Shown here: positions 48,379 to 60,354 of the stretch, one piece after another | Numbering within the stretch: position 1 is the stretch's first letter | Layout: each line of letters begins with the position of its first letter | From: Episyrphus balteatus | Lineage: Eukaryota; Arthropoda; Insecta; Diptera; Syrphidae | Direction: 5' to 3' | DNA length: 64,000 bases | Assembly: GCF_945859705.1 (NCBI RefSeq) | Contig: NC_079137.1 | Location: 27,833,322-27,897,321, forward strand | Notes under the pieces: generated by a model | What the model saw: only the letters and a program-made list of their open reading frames with translations | Databases searched by the model: none | Told to the model about the DNA's origin: nothing | Program-made: the position numbers and the translations under genes

Positions 48379-49015
48379 TTAACCCTCTACAGCATACTAA
48401 CCCATACATGGTTTATCGATCTCATATCGATTTATTCCCGTTATATTGCACCAAATGCCAAAAAGAAAAAACTATAATAAAACAATGTCTTTTTTTTTGG
48501 CGTTTTTTCGCGTTGGCGACTTACATTACTGATTTTTGCTGGATTTTTATTTTTTTTTTGTAAAATGAATTCGAAGACTTTCTATGAAAAAAAAAAATAA
48601 GTGTGTAAAGGCTAAAACTGGTGATGGCTTTCGAAGTGATGACGATCTAGCTTCAGATTCTGGCTCTTTTTAACATCAAACATGCCATCTCCGAGCACTT
48701 ATGCAAATCTGTAAAACCTACAATGTCACAAAAAGAGGATGCCTTTCAACTTTGGCAGGTTATCAAAGCAGAGATGGAACAAAACAAAGCTGAGGGAGTT
48801 ATATACAAGTCACGGAAGTCCAGCCCCATCTAATCCCGAAACTCCAATTCACTTACGACAACCAAGGGCAAAAGCCGTTGAATTCAGTGCGAAATGAAAA
48901 TATCGACCATATCCCTGAATGGCAAACAAAAACGCCAATATATCAAATTTGCAGATTGAAGACGTATACACAATGTGTAGAAAATGGAAGGAAAGTCCAA
49001 TGTAATAAAAACATA
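48379..49015 (+). pseudogene. piggyBac-like transposon remnant
   Basis: TTAA (48379-48382) is followed by CCCTCTACAGCATACTAACC, a terminus-like motif that recurs in part at about 49057 and, as TTAACCCTCTACTGCATG, at 51846. At 48887-49015 a short frame reads IDHIPEWQTKTPIYQICR then KTYTQCVENGRKVQCNKN, resembling the cysteine-rich C-terminus of piggyBac transposases. Upstream frames are broken. The catalytic DDD domain is absent. Assignment rests on the TTAA/CCC end plus the tail motif. Confidence 0.4.
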
Positions 49016-49412
49016 CTTTAATTTAATTTAATTTTTTACTGGAAATCGCCTTGCTGCATGCTAACCCATATATGGTTTATGTTTCTAGAAATGTATATAT
49101 GTATACATTAGGGTGGTCGTTATTTTTAAAAGTTGAGCAATTTTACTGAGCACCCTATTTTTTTGTTCCTTTACATCTTAAAACGTTACCCCTTTTTTTT
49201 TTTTTTACGATCATGTTAACACGTGCCGCTCTGAGCTTAAAGTTAACTGAGCCAAAAAACAACGTTAAATCATTAGAACCCACTTTGAATCAATGGAAAT
49301 CATTACATTTTCATTCTTAAGTACAAAATAATTATAAAAAAGTAGCGCACTCTAAATCTAATAGGTGCACAGCACATGCACACATTAAAAAAAAAAATTA
49401 AAAAAAAAACTG

Positions 49413-49486
49413 ACACCCGCTGGGGATTGAACCTGCTACACCTGGGTTGATAAGCTTGCGCTTTACCATTGTGCCATCTTACTTAA
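49413..49486 (-). repeat. tRNA-like sequence, probably a SINE head
   Basis: The minus strand has GATGGCACAATGGTAAAGCG (A-box and D-loop-like) and GCAGGTTCAATCCCC (B box). The acceptor stem does not pair properly, so a functional tRNA is unlikely. It ends against long A/T runs as tRNA-derived SINEs often do. Confidence 0.42.
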
Positions 49487-49857
49487 TGTTACAAGCTGCA
49501 TACGACGATTTTAAGAAAATTAATGAAAATGTTTTACAGCATTGATTCAATGTAGAATGCATTAAATTTAACTATGCGTTTTCTCTGTGGGTGCTTGCGA
49601 GAGTACTTTTACAGTATGAAAGTTTCTATGAATCTAACGTAAATGTTTTTTTTTTTTTTTCTAAGCAAGTGCATTTAAAGAGCAATTCATTGCTTTTGGC
49701 GATAAAATATTTCAATAGCTTTTTGTTTAGTTGTTATAATATAATTTAATTAATTAAAAATGCCTCGTGAAAATTTATTTTTAGTCGGTGTTATGAAAAA
49801 CCAAATTCTGGGCTCGAAATTGCCTTCAAAACGAGATGTATTAAGTGGGAGACGGAC

Positions 49858-50047
49858 AGAATCCCGAAATCCAAAATCCAGAAAGACCAAAATCCAGAAA
49901 GCCCTCAATCCCGAAAACCCAAAATCCCTAAAACCCAGAATCCCGAAAACCCAAAATCCCGAAAACCCAAAATCCCGAAAACCTAGAATCCCGAAAAACC
50001 AAAATCCCGAAAACCCAAAATCCAGAAAGGCCAAAATCCCGAAACTA
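49858..50047 (+). repeat. 16-bp CCCGAAAACCCAAAAT array 1
   Basis: Imperfect repeats of CCCGAAAACCCAAAAT (with CCAGAAAG variants) on the plus strand. Long frames over it on both strands (PKSRK/GFRDF peptides) are products of the repeat. Confidence 0.88.
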
Positions 50048-50282
50048 AAACAGAAAAATTAAAAAACTTGTGTTTCACTGAAATTTTAACTGAAACATAA
50101 TTCTTTTGATTTTAGTTCAACGATTTTTCCAACTTTACTCAATCATAACAAACCACTGCTGAGAGAACAATAAGAATATGAAATCATGTAAAAAAGAGAT
50201 ACATACTAACGGAATCATACCCTTGTATTGTTTTTTACGTATTAACAACTCAATTTCACATTTAGGATTGTTTTCGAAACCG

Positions 50283-50346
50283 AAATCCCGAAAAATTATA
50301 TAAAATGAAAAATTTGCGCAAATTTTTCATTTTATATAATTTTTCG
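50283..50346. repeat. Near-perfect 64-bp palindrome
   Basis: CCCGAAAAATTATATAAAAT is followed, around a central TTGCGCAA, by its exact inverse. It joins arrays of opposite character and could extrude as a cruciform. Confidence 0.88.
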
Positions 50347-50548
50347 GGATTTCGGGATCCCGTTCGGGATTTTGGGTTTTCGGGATTCTGGGTTTTCGGG
50401 ATTCTGGGTTTTCGGGATTTTGGGTTTTCGGGATTTTGGGTTTTCGGGATTTTGGGTTTTCGGGATTTTGGGTTTTCGGGATTTTGGGTTTTCGGGATTT
50501 TGGGTTTTCGGGATTTCGGTTTTCGGGATTTTGTCCCCAATCCGTATT
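50342..50548 (-). repeat. 16-bp CCCGAAAACCCAAAAT array 2 (inverted)
   Basis: The same unit in opposite orientation: CGGGATTTTGGGTTTT repeated about 11 times, ending in TTTGTCCCCAATCCGTA, the inverse of the start of array 3 at about 52508. Confidence 0.92.
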
Positions 50549-52182
50549 TTGAAAAAACATATTTTATTTAAGTTTAAGTTTCGTATGTTTCCATACTTGC
50601 AGTTTGGCTGCTATTTTATACCGCCAATTTCATTACAATCTTTGAACAACAACAACAACATCTTGAAGGTGCTACCACCAAGTGTTTATGGCTAGAGTTA
50701 CAGTACCGTTTTATTTTATTTAAGTTTCACTTGCCTTTATAAAACATATAATATATTTTTTTTCGAAAAAAAGTGAGCAATAATTTAAAATAAATAATAA
50801 TAATAAAAATTATTATTTCGATATTTTTTTCAGAATAAGTACAACAAACACAACTTTCAAGCAATTTTTAACTTAAAATAAAAAAAATATAGGTAGGTAC
50901 ATATATATATTTTTTTACTTTTTTTCAAAAAAAATTAAATTTTTCAATATCGATTAGCACCCCCTTCTACATAAGATAGGAGGCTGAAAATTCAACAGTA
51001 TGATACTAAAAGTATGTGGAACCAAACTGGGGGGTGGCCCAACGTTTATTTGAAAATTTTATTTTTCCCATAAAAGCGTGGACCACTCTAGCTGTCAAGT
51101 GTGTTACAAATAAGACTTCTGAAAGAAATAACACTATCCTTTCTCAATCAGATCAGAAGTCTTAAAAAATAAAATTCTTATCCGTAACAACTCTGACACA
51201 CAGTTTGGCTTTTATGAAGGAATATTGAGGTCTCTGATTTAATCCAGACGTTTCCTGAGTCTTCTAATAATTAACTTCTCCTCACATCCCTTGAAAAATA
51301 TACTGTTTTTTTTTTCTTTCAAATAAGCGAAATGTGTGTGAAAAAAAAAATTTAAACAAAATACTGAACAAGTTGGGTTTTTCCTTTAATTTAAAAATAA
51401 ATGCTGCTACCAAAAAAAGAAAAGAAAAATGACGGACAAAGCAACCCAACAACAACAACTGATCCACAAATGCTTTTAGAAAGTCGGAACATCATTTTTT
51501 TGATAATCGGAGAATGACTTCCTGAAATATAAGCCATAAGTATACTTTTAATTCTAGGCTCCACCAAAACCGAATTTAATCAAGGTTCGAAGCTTACACG
51601 TGCGCTAGTCCTCTTGGGGGGTCGAGGCTAACGTTTCCAAGCTTTTCGAATACTACTAAAAATGGAAAATCAAGATCAACTTAGCCTATTAGAGAATGAT
51701 TTAGTACGTTACAAAGCCAAGAATGAGACTTTCTACTTCTATGAGAAGAATAAATGTCAATATAAAAAAAAACTTTTATTCGTAGAAATAAGCCTTAACT
51801 GGGGTTTATTTGGCTATTGAAAAATTGGCTCTTAGTAAATTATTTAACCCTCTACTGCATGAATTATGAACGAAATGAAATAAAAAATTGTTAAACAATT
51901 TTTTAGCTTTATTAGGGGTTTAAAAAAGGTATTACATAGACATTTTAATTTTTTTTACATATGTATACTAGGGTGGTCCTTATTTGTATGGGAGAAAAAA
52001 AAAATTATTTTTTTTTACTGAGCACCCGTTTTTATTGTTCCTATGCATTTAAAACGTGTACAAAAAAAATTTTAAGAAAATCGGACAATATTAACACGTG
52101 CCGCTTTGAGTTTGAAGTTTTAAGAATTCTCTTCTATAAGGCTTAGTTAATAAGAATCCAAGTAATGTCTATTTTTTTTTGT
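50549..52182 (+). repeat. Left arm of giant palindrome
   Basis: About 1.63 kb, starting near TTGAAAAAACATATTTTATT and ending near GTAATGTCTATTTTTTTT. It is the reverse complement of 52815-54425 with only scattered differences and an approximately 19-bp indel. It contains AGGGTGGTCC near 51970, the GCCAATTTTTCAATAG motif at 51826-51845, and TTAACCCTCTACTGCATG at 51846. No gene was recognised. Confidence 0.9.
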
Positions 52183-52264
52183 TTTAAGTTATATTTTCAT
52201 AAATAGAATTAGAAAAACAAATATTATTTAAAATAAATAGATTTTTTGATTAAATATTCATTAA

Positions 52265-52470
52265 TTAATGACATTACACTTAGTCTTCGTAACGCGTTTT
52301 GAGACATTCACGACTACATTCTGGGTATTTTTGGCGATAATTTCTTAACTCTTCGTACAGTTTTTTTAATTGTTTTAGGCAATGACATCGATCACGAGTA
52401 GGAATTCTTGCCTTCTTCCAAAATATTGCACATTCGTCTATCACCAAACTAACACTTTTTGTTAAATTTA
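52265..52470 (-). pseudogene. Coding remnant in the palindrome spacer
   Basis: A minus-strand frame reads AIFWKKARIPTRDRC, then LKQLKKLYEELRNYRQKYP, and stops at 52280. This type of segment is familiar to me from uncharacterised, probably transposon-linked arthropod proteins, but I cannot name the family. Its N-terminal continuation is only the 16-bp array, so it is a fragment. Confidence 0.35.
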
Positions 52471-52507
52471 ATTTTACACTTCGCATGTTATAAAACAAAA
52501 CACTTAA

Positions 52508-52796
52508 TACGGATTGGGGACAAAATCCCGAAAACCGAAATCCCGAAAACCCAAAATCCCGAAAACCCAAAATCCCGAAAACCCAAAATCCCGAAAACCC
52601 AAAATCCCGAAAACCCAGAATCCCGAAAACCCAAAATCCCGAAAACCCAAAATCCCGAAAACGCAAAATCCCGAAAACCCAGAATCCCGAAAACCCAAAA
52701 TCCCGAAAACCCAAAATCCCGAAAACCCAAAATCCCGAAAACCCAGAATCCCGAAAACCCAAAATCCCGAACGGGATCCCGAAATCCCGAAAAATT
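52508..52796 (+). repeat. 16-bp CCCGAAAACCCAAAAT array 3
   Basis: About 16 units of CCCGAAAACCCAAAAT with CCCAGAAT variants. It is bounded by ACGGATTGGGGACAAAATCC and by GAACGGGATCCCGAAATCCC, both also present inverted at array 2. Confidence 0.93.
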
Positions 52797-52814
52797 CTAA
52801 TAACAATAACAATA

Positions 52815-54425
52815 ACAAAAAAAAATAGACATTACTTGGATTCTTATTAACTAAGCCTTATAGAAGAGAATTCTTAAAACTTCAAACTCAAAGCGGCACG
52901 TGTTAATATTGTCCGATTTTCTTAAAATTTTTTTTGTACACGTTTTAAATGCATAGGAACAATAAAAACGGGTGCTCAGTAAAAAAAAATAATTTTTTTT
53001 TTCTCCCATACAAATAAGGACCACCCTAGTATACATATGTAAAAAAAATTAAAATGTCTATGTAATACCTTTTTTAAACCCCTAATAAAGCTAAAAAATT
53101 GTTTAACAATTTTTTATTTCATTTCGTTCATAATTCATGCAGTAGAGGGTTAAATAATTTACTAAGAGCCAATTTTTCAATAGCCAAATAAACCCCAGTT
53201 AAGGCTTATTTCTACGAATAAAAGTTTTTTTTTATATTGACATTTATTCTTCTCATAGAAGTAGAAAGTCTCATTCTTGGCTTTGTAACGTACTAAATCA
53301 TTCTCTAATAGGCTAAGTTGATCTTGATTTTCCATTTTTAGTAGTATTCGAAAAGCTTGGAAACGTTAGCCTCGACCCCCCAAGAGGACTAGCGCACGTG
53401 TAAGCTTCGAACCTTGATTAAATTCGGTTTTGGTGGAGCCTAGAATTAAAAGTATACTTATGGCTTATATTTCAGGAAGTCATTCTCCGATTATCAAAAA
53501 AATGATGTTCCGACTTTCTAAAAGCATTTGTGGATCAGTTGTTGTTGTTGGGTTGCTTTGTCCGTCATTTTTCTTTTCTTTTTTTGGTAGCAGCATTTAT
53601 TTTTAAATTAAAGGAAAAACCCAACTTGTTCAGTATTTTGTTTAAATTTTTTTTTTCACACACATTTCGCTTATTTGAAAGAAAAAAAAAACAGTATATT
53701 TTTCAAGGGATGTGAGGAGAAGTTAATTATTAGAAGACTCAGGAAACGTCTGGATTAAATCAGAGACCTCAATATTCCTTCATAAAAGCCAAACTGTGTG
53801 TCAGAGTTGTTACGGATACGAATTTTATTTTTTAAGACTTCTGATCTGATTGAGAAAGGATAGTGTTATTTCTTTCAGAAGTCTTATTTGTAACACACTT
53901 GACAGCTAGAGTGGTCCACGCTTTTATGGGAAAAATAAAATTTTCAAATAAACGTTGGGCCACCCCCCAGTTTGGTTCCACATACTTTTAGTATCATACT
54001 GTTGAATTTTCAGCCTCCTATCTTATGTAGAAGGGGGTGCTAATCGATATTGAAAAATTTAATTTTTTTGAAAAAAAGTAAAAAAATATATATATGTATA
54101 TTTTTTTTATTTTAAGTTAAAAATTGCTTGAAAGTTGTGTTTGTTGTACTTATTCTGAAAAAATATCGAAATAATAATTTTTATTATTATTATTTATTTT
54201 AAATTATTGCTCACTTTTTTTCGAAAAAAAATATATTATATGTTTTATAAAGGCAAGTGAAACTTAAATAAAATAAAACAGTACTGTAACTCTAGCCATA
54301 AACACTTGGTGGTAGCACCTTCAAGATGTTTTGTTGTTGTTCAAAGATTATAATGAAATTGACGGTATAAAATAGCAGCCAACATACGAAACTTACACTT
54401 AAATAAAATATGTTTTTTCAAAAAA
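52815..54425 (-). repeat. Right arm of giant palindrome
   Basis: Reverse complement of 50549-52182. Differences include CAGTACTGTAAC versus the inverse CAGTACCGTTTT form, and TACGAATTTT versus TAAGAATTTT. The outer edge ends in a poly-A run at about 54420. Confidence 0.9.
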
Positions 54426-55310
54426 AAAAAAAAAAATGAAAAAAAAATTAAGATTACCTACAAAACCTAAAAATTAAACTGTTACTATATATAGATAAGT
54501 GAAACAAATTTAGCGGGTGGCTCGACCAAAAATCGAAAAAAAATATTTTTTGGGCCACACTACTTGACACACAGTTAGAAGTCCAAAATTTAGTTAATTT
54601 TACTTCCACTTTTTCGGCTGCTGTAGGACCATTGATGTGCGGACTTTTATTTGAATGGAAGAAGACATCGGTAATATATTTAAATCTCCTTTTAAACTCT
54701 TCAATTATTCATTTTAAAACTTTTGTCAGTCAAATATTGTTATGACTTAGAAAATGTGTACCACATTTAAAAGTACCAACATGATAGTTTTGCATGCATA
54801 TTTTTGCTTTACTCATAAATGTGTCTTACTGTAGAAATTAACTTGTATCTATTTCCTTTATCCCTGGTTTCAATATTTATGTTAGAAACAATTGGTCATC
54901 AAATAAAATTAAATTAATTATTCATCTTCAATTTCGTCCATTTTTTTATGGCTGCAATCTTATCCGCATCGAAAAAGAAAATCTAATTTTCACCTAATTT
55001 TATATCAACCCCACTGACATATTCAAAATAAAATTTAATATCAGTCCTCCTCTCCTTCCCATAACTTTTATGTTTTCTCGCAAATAAACGCTTAAACCAC
55101 CCAAATCATAAAAAAAAACATGATAGACATAGGAGCTGAACTCGGGCAATATGCCAATTTGCGCATTTCACTGTTCATCCCCATGGAACTGAGCCCAACA
55201 ACAACGCTCACTCCTTCAACTTTATCCCTCATTCGAAAAGTAATAATTTTGAATAAAAAAGAAGAAGACGAAGTTGAAGTTAAAGCAAAGAAACTTTCAC
55301 ATCATTGATC
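54426..55310. other. No recognised feature
   Basis: AT-rich; the frame at 55120-55308 shows no recognisable domain. Confidence 0.5.
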
Positions 55311-55327
55311 CTTGCGGGTGAGTTGGG

Positions 55328-55360
55328 TATAAAAGGACGAAAATACCACATTGTGAATCT
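55328..55360 (+). promoter_or_regulatory. Candidate TATA-box promoter
   Basis: TATAAAAGG at 55328-55336 in a locally G-rich context is a textbook insect TATA box, predicting a start near 55358-55360. The first downstream ATG (55435) opens only a 22-codon frame, so any transcript would need splicing or be non-coding. Confidence 0.3.
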
Positions 55361-55503
55361 TCTTCCTCTTGAGCTAACACTGGCAACAACACAAATATAA
55401 ACCTCATCTCTTTGAAAACTTCGACGCAGTCTCAATGTTGCTGTTGTCCATTTGTCGCTATCACAAGAGGATATTCCTATTCACAAATTTAAGTAGATTT
55501 TAG

Positions 55504-56800
55504 AAGCCTACTCAGACGAATATCTGAAAATAGGGACTGCTCTGGTACCTACACAATGAAAAAGAAGGGTCGATTTTCGTTAGGTCTTTAAAAGGTTTTA
55601 CGAGTGTGTAAAGGCATTAAAAATCTGCTTAAATTGTTTATAAATCTTCTTATGGTATTCTTTTCTACTTTTGGTCTCATAATCTAAAATATGATACTGA
55701 AGAACGAGGACGACGGTTTTTGAGTTCATCTTAAAAAAAAGTTATTGCACCCCTGTCGCTATTTACCATTTCCAAGGTTTTGCAAGAGTTTCCTCCCACA
55801 CTCCAATATCCTTGCGTAACTTTCCTTTCAATTGCTGAACGGAAATGTTTATTTTGCTACTTCCTAGTCCCCATTATTCGCCCCCCTGCCCTTCCTATGG
55901 CAACAAAGTCCGCATAATAGCTTCTCCATTTCAGCGATCATTATTACTTAAATCGACCCCATAGAAGAATAAAAAAGGACGTACTCGTATAGGAAAATAT
56001 CTGGGAAAAGCAAGTCCTTGAAACGACGAAAATTCTTATAAAATTCAATTGAGATATTATTGAATCTAAGAAGGAGGGGAGGTGGGATGAGTTTGTTGAA
56101 GAAAAACACTGTATCAGACTTCAATATTAAATTACTACAGAATTGAAGGAAGAGTAAAGAAGGATCGTTCAATGTCCCAAGGGTGAGATGCATATTTCTA
56201 CCGTGCGGTACCATCGTCTTCTTCGTCCTTTATTCCTGGTGAATTCCGATGTCTTCGGCACACTTTTCTTCGAGAAGCTTGTCTGTGTGTCTGATAGACA
56301 TCCTCGTCGAAGCTATCATCACATTCAATTGACAGGAACAAGGGAACGACAAAAAAATCGAAACTCCAAGATGTCCTGTAATTTGTAATGAATGCTAAGA
56401 AGACTCCCACTCTCAAAATGGCTCAGAAATTTCATCTAAAGTTGAACGATTCTGAGCCAAACACTATCAATGGGTGTATTGATTTTATTACCGATTTTTT
56501 TTTCATTTACTTCCTTTTGGATAATAAATCATCAAAAAAATATCATCCAGACATTGATGATAAAAAGATGGAAGAAGAGCAAACATTTGGGTGTGATTTA
56601 TCTGAACCGACAGCGGAAGGAAATTTATAATAATTTTAGGTCATTCGTGCTTTTCTTTATTTGAATTTATGAAGTAAGACGTAAATTGGAATACACCAGG
56701 CAATTGAGTCTTAGAAGAGTAAATTTAAAGTTATAAGCTTGGTCGCGGATACTTGCTTTTAAAAAGTACTCAGATTAGTAACAAAATATTCACTGAACTT
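55504..56800. other. No recognised feature
   Basis: The overlapping short frames at 56188-56630 on both strands have no recognisable domain. Confidence 0.45.
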
Positions 56801-57890
56801 GCTAAACGTGTAGAGGAGGAGAGTCTGAAGTGGCTAGGACATGGGGAGCATAGAGACAAAAATGATTCGGCCCGGAAAGTTTTCGACTCCAACCCAGAGG
56901 GACGGCGGCCGGCGCACAGAGGAGTATTCGACCTCAAAATCCGGTCAAAAATATTTGTAATGTTTTTCTTATTAGAATTGGCCTAAAGTATTGTTTTATA
57001 TCTTATAATGTATTAAAAAGTCACACTGAAAAAAATTTTTGGGTTAGTTAAAAAAAAAAAATTTAATTAAGTAATTTTTTTTTTTTTCAATTTTATTTAA
57101 TTCATATTATTAATTTTTACATGAAATTTTTAAATATTGTTAATATTTCAGGTTAAAGAAAACAAAAATTTGAAAATAAGTAGTTTTTTGAGCAACAAAA
57201 GCCAATTTTACTAAAAATACCTCGAGACTAAAAAACGCCATTAAAAAAAAAGGTGGAAATATGTGGAAATTTTTTTTATGTGCATGAGATGACAAAGATG
57301 TACAGACAATTATATAAGACAAATTTTTGCTCGATCGTACCCGAGACTACAACAAAAACACTTTTTTTTCTACCGAAAATTTCATTAATTTTCACGTTTT
57401 TCTATGCACTCTTGTCATCTCGATTTTTAATATATTTTCAATGAAATATATGGAAATTTCTGTATTAACATAAAGTATATACCTTGACCTTGGACATACA
57501 TATAAAAATTTTCACAATTATCACAAATCACAATAAAAAAATCAGACTGAAGTGTTAATGACTAGAAAATAAAATAAGCTTTTGTGACGTGAGCTTATAA
57601 AATCAACTAGATTTAGACTAAGATCTTAGGAATTAGGGGGTCAACAGTTATTATTTGAAACCGGTTTTAGTTAGCATGGGTATTGAGGAATGCGAAAAGC
57701 AAAAAATAACGGGTCGAATGCGATTTTTATTTTTTTCACTTATGACCGGATTTTGGGGTCGAATACTCCTCTGTGCGGCGGCGCCGTAGAGGAAGACCTT
57801 GTCTTAGGTGGCGCACGAAAGTAGAAAAGGGCCTCAATCAACTTGGTGTGCGAAAATGGAAGTTGCTGGCGAAGATAAAGCTGGCTTGAA
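56800..57890 (+). pseudogene. Non-LTR retrotransposon C-terminal remnant, split by an insertion
   Basis: Left of the insertion a frame reads EEESLKWLGHGEH, ending in EGRRP; right of it a frame reads RRRGRPCLRWRTKVEKG, then LNQLGVRKWKLLAKIKAG. Together this is the WLGH...G-R-x-P-R-G-R-P...RW...LGV-W pattern found at the C-terminal end of many insect LINE reverse transcriptases. Only the tail is left. The interruption is exactly the inverted-repeat element at 56915-57775. Confidence 0.62.
56915..57775. mobile_element. Inverted-repeat element inserted in the LINE remnant
   Basis: The left end CACAGAGGAGTATTCGACC plus CAAAATCCGGTCA is the inverse of the right end. The heptamer CGGCGGC is found at 56903-56909 and 57776-57782, a probable target duplication a few bases outside the left terminus. 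861 bp, no transposase. Confidence 0.75.
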
Positions 57891-59606
57891 AGGTGAGAAT
57901 CGTCATAGCATATTACGGGGATGTTTTTTTTTGGGAACACTATTTCATATTTTATATATAAAATTGATGCATTACTAAATGAATTTTTCAACAAAATTAT
58001 TCTTAGGAAAAACATTGCTAAATCGTGTCTCTCAGTTAAACAGGAAATACTTACTAAAGGGAAAAAAAGTTACATAGGTACACTATCGAACATTCTAATA
58101 TTAGCAATGAAGACGTTATCATTTCAATTTTCTAAGACTATTTTCACTCTAAACGTGTTACTGCCATCTTAGCGTCAGTGTTTTCAAAATACTTTAACAA
58201 TAGTTGTCTTAAATTATTAAGGTTAAATATAATTTTGGAAGACCAATAAGAGAGAGATAGGCAGGAGGAAATAGTGCGTCAATATCATTTAAGTTCAAAC
58301 TACAGAGACATGAAGGAAAGTTATCTTTATATCGAAAGCCATTTTTTGTATTTTCCAAATATGAAAAATATCATTGAAAAAATTAGAAATAGTTGTGAAA
58401 TATGCAGTGTAAGTAAATAGGTATGAACGCAATAGTTAAAAATCGAAATAAATGAAAACCTATCAAAGCCAATGCAAATCGTTCATATGGATTCTGTTGG
58501 TAAAGAAAATTATTAATTTTCAATTGGAGAAGATATATTTGAAGCAGACGATAAGGGAAATAAATGATCAGAAACAACAAAATTAAAATTAATACTAACA
58601 AAAGAAAGGTTCATAAACAGAAAGTAAAAAAGGGGTGCAAAAAAGTACTCATACGCCCCAGTGTTCAAAATTTTCGCTAGATTATATCTACATATTTTGA
58701 TTGCAATAAAAAAAAACAAACAAAAAATGAAATATATGTAAATTAACTTGTAATATCAAATATTTGTTGAACACAATAACTGCTACAGCTGCTTACTTTC
58801 TTATTTTGTTTGGGCAACCCAGAATGATGTTCTGTTCTCTTCGTCGACTCTATTAGAATAACTCAATATTTAAGTATCATGGACATCGATAGATCCTTGC
58901 TTATAGTGATATCATTTGGTTTAGATAAATCTTTTAAGATGCATCATCTTACCTGTGGTTTTACTTAACATATCAACTAGGGTGTGTCGAAATGCCAAAG
59001 TATGGAATTTTCAAATCAAATGTAATAGCTTTTAAAAACTGCATTACAATTTTCTTTTTCATTAATATCTTTGGCTCGCTCAAAATATAGGAAGAAATCG
59101 AAGAAATTTGTTTTTTTTTTGAGATTTTTGAAATATGTAGGTATATGTTTGGATACAAAAACAAATATATTAAATATTTTTAGGCTTTCACGTGAAAGAT
59201 TATTCAAAGAAAAAACTTTTAAGCTTATATTTGTAGGAATTGAACACTTGGTAAAGAAGCTGCGAAAAATAAGCCAAGGAAAATAAAATCATTTTTTCAT
59301 TATGTAAAATCGTTTTTTTTTTTAACAACTTCAACCGATTTGAGCTAGCCAAAGACGAACGATATTCATGCCTATTACAGAAGACGCAGTGACTCACTCT
59401 CCGGGAATCTACTCGATCCGCAACCGAATCAAATTTCAATCTGTGAACTCCCCGGGATGAACTGTATTATCGATCCTCGAAAACACACTAAACTGCTTAC
59501 CGACATATGTCATTGTTGACACTTACATAATGTCATTCTATCACTTCCGGCGGCTCCGGTAATACGAAATCTTGTGAAAGTGACCAGAATTTACTCAAAA
59601 TCACTG
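57891..59606. other. No recognised feature
   Basis: AT-rich sequence with short frames on both strands and no recognisable domain or terminal repeat. Confidence 0.5.
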
Positions 59607-60125
59607 AGAGCAAAATTCATAGTCGTTACTTGAGTTAAGATTTTTCTCAACTCCAGTTAGTTGAGAAATATTTCAAGCAATCGCTCAAGGGAATTGAAAA
59701 TAGGACTGTCACTTGAGTAAAGAAAAATCTTGTCTTGAGGAAAATTTTTTCTCAAACTTGAACATTTGACTGACTTGAATTAACTGTCATCAAAAAAACA
59801 TTTTTTCAATAATTCGCACTCGTTTGTCCAACATACTCGTCGAATTCATAACCCCACTCGTACAACTCAAATCAAATATTCGCAATTAATTTATTTTATT
59901 ATAAAATTAGTGCAACTTTTAATTGTTAAATAATAAAAACAAACAAACTTGCGTTTTAATGTCAACTGACTGAAAAAAAACTTAAGCGTTTCCTCAAGTA
60001 AAAAAGCCTCCTCAGACATTCACTTGACGAAAATTTCGACTCAAGTGTTGACTATGAATAAGGATTCGCTTGAGCGAATGCTTAACATATTTCTCAACTT
60101 GAGTGACGAATATGAATTCCGCCCT
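59607..60125. mobile_element. MITE with CACTTGAGT-type inverted ends
   Basis: AGAGCAAAATTCATAGTCG..ACTTGAGTT on the left and the inverse AGGGCGGAATTCATATTCG..ACTCAAGTTGAG on the right extend over about 80 bp each with mismatches. 519 bp, rich in short CTTGAG/CTCAAG motifs. Confidence 0.65.
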
Positions 60126-60354
60126 AAAATTAAAAGTCAAACCAAATTTCCTAGTCGAAAAGTAAAACATTTTTGAAGTTATACTTCTTATGGGAGGGTG
60201 GGTATGAAAATTTACTTTTTGACAAGAATGTCAAAGGGATTATGACGCGATCACCCTGGGTAGCAGGGCTGTCGTTTCACTTTTAGAGTAGGCAGTACTT
60301 TAGTATTTAAAAATGCAGTACGCCGCAGTACGGCAAACATAAAACACACAACAC

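Noticed and set aside
49413..49486. Functional tRNA gene on the minus strand
   Set aside because: A and B boxes are present, but acceptor and T stems do not pair; called tRNA-like/SINE instead.
50342..50548. Telomere-like repeat, because of GGGTTTT units
   Set aside because: The 16-bp unit is not a known telomere repeat, occurs in both orientations and lies inside the window; dipteran telomeres do not use short G-rich telomerase repeats.
52459..52828. Open frames on both strands rich in PKSRK/NPEN or GFRDFGFSGF peptides (also at 49750-50062 and 50262-50571)
   Set aside because: Direct translation of the 16-bp repeat in all frames on both strands; no real coding signal.
55435..55503. 22-codon frame after the TATA box as a peptide gene
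   Set aside because: Too short and without family resemblance or a splice donor to extend it; only the TATA site is reported.
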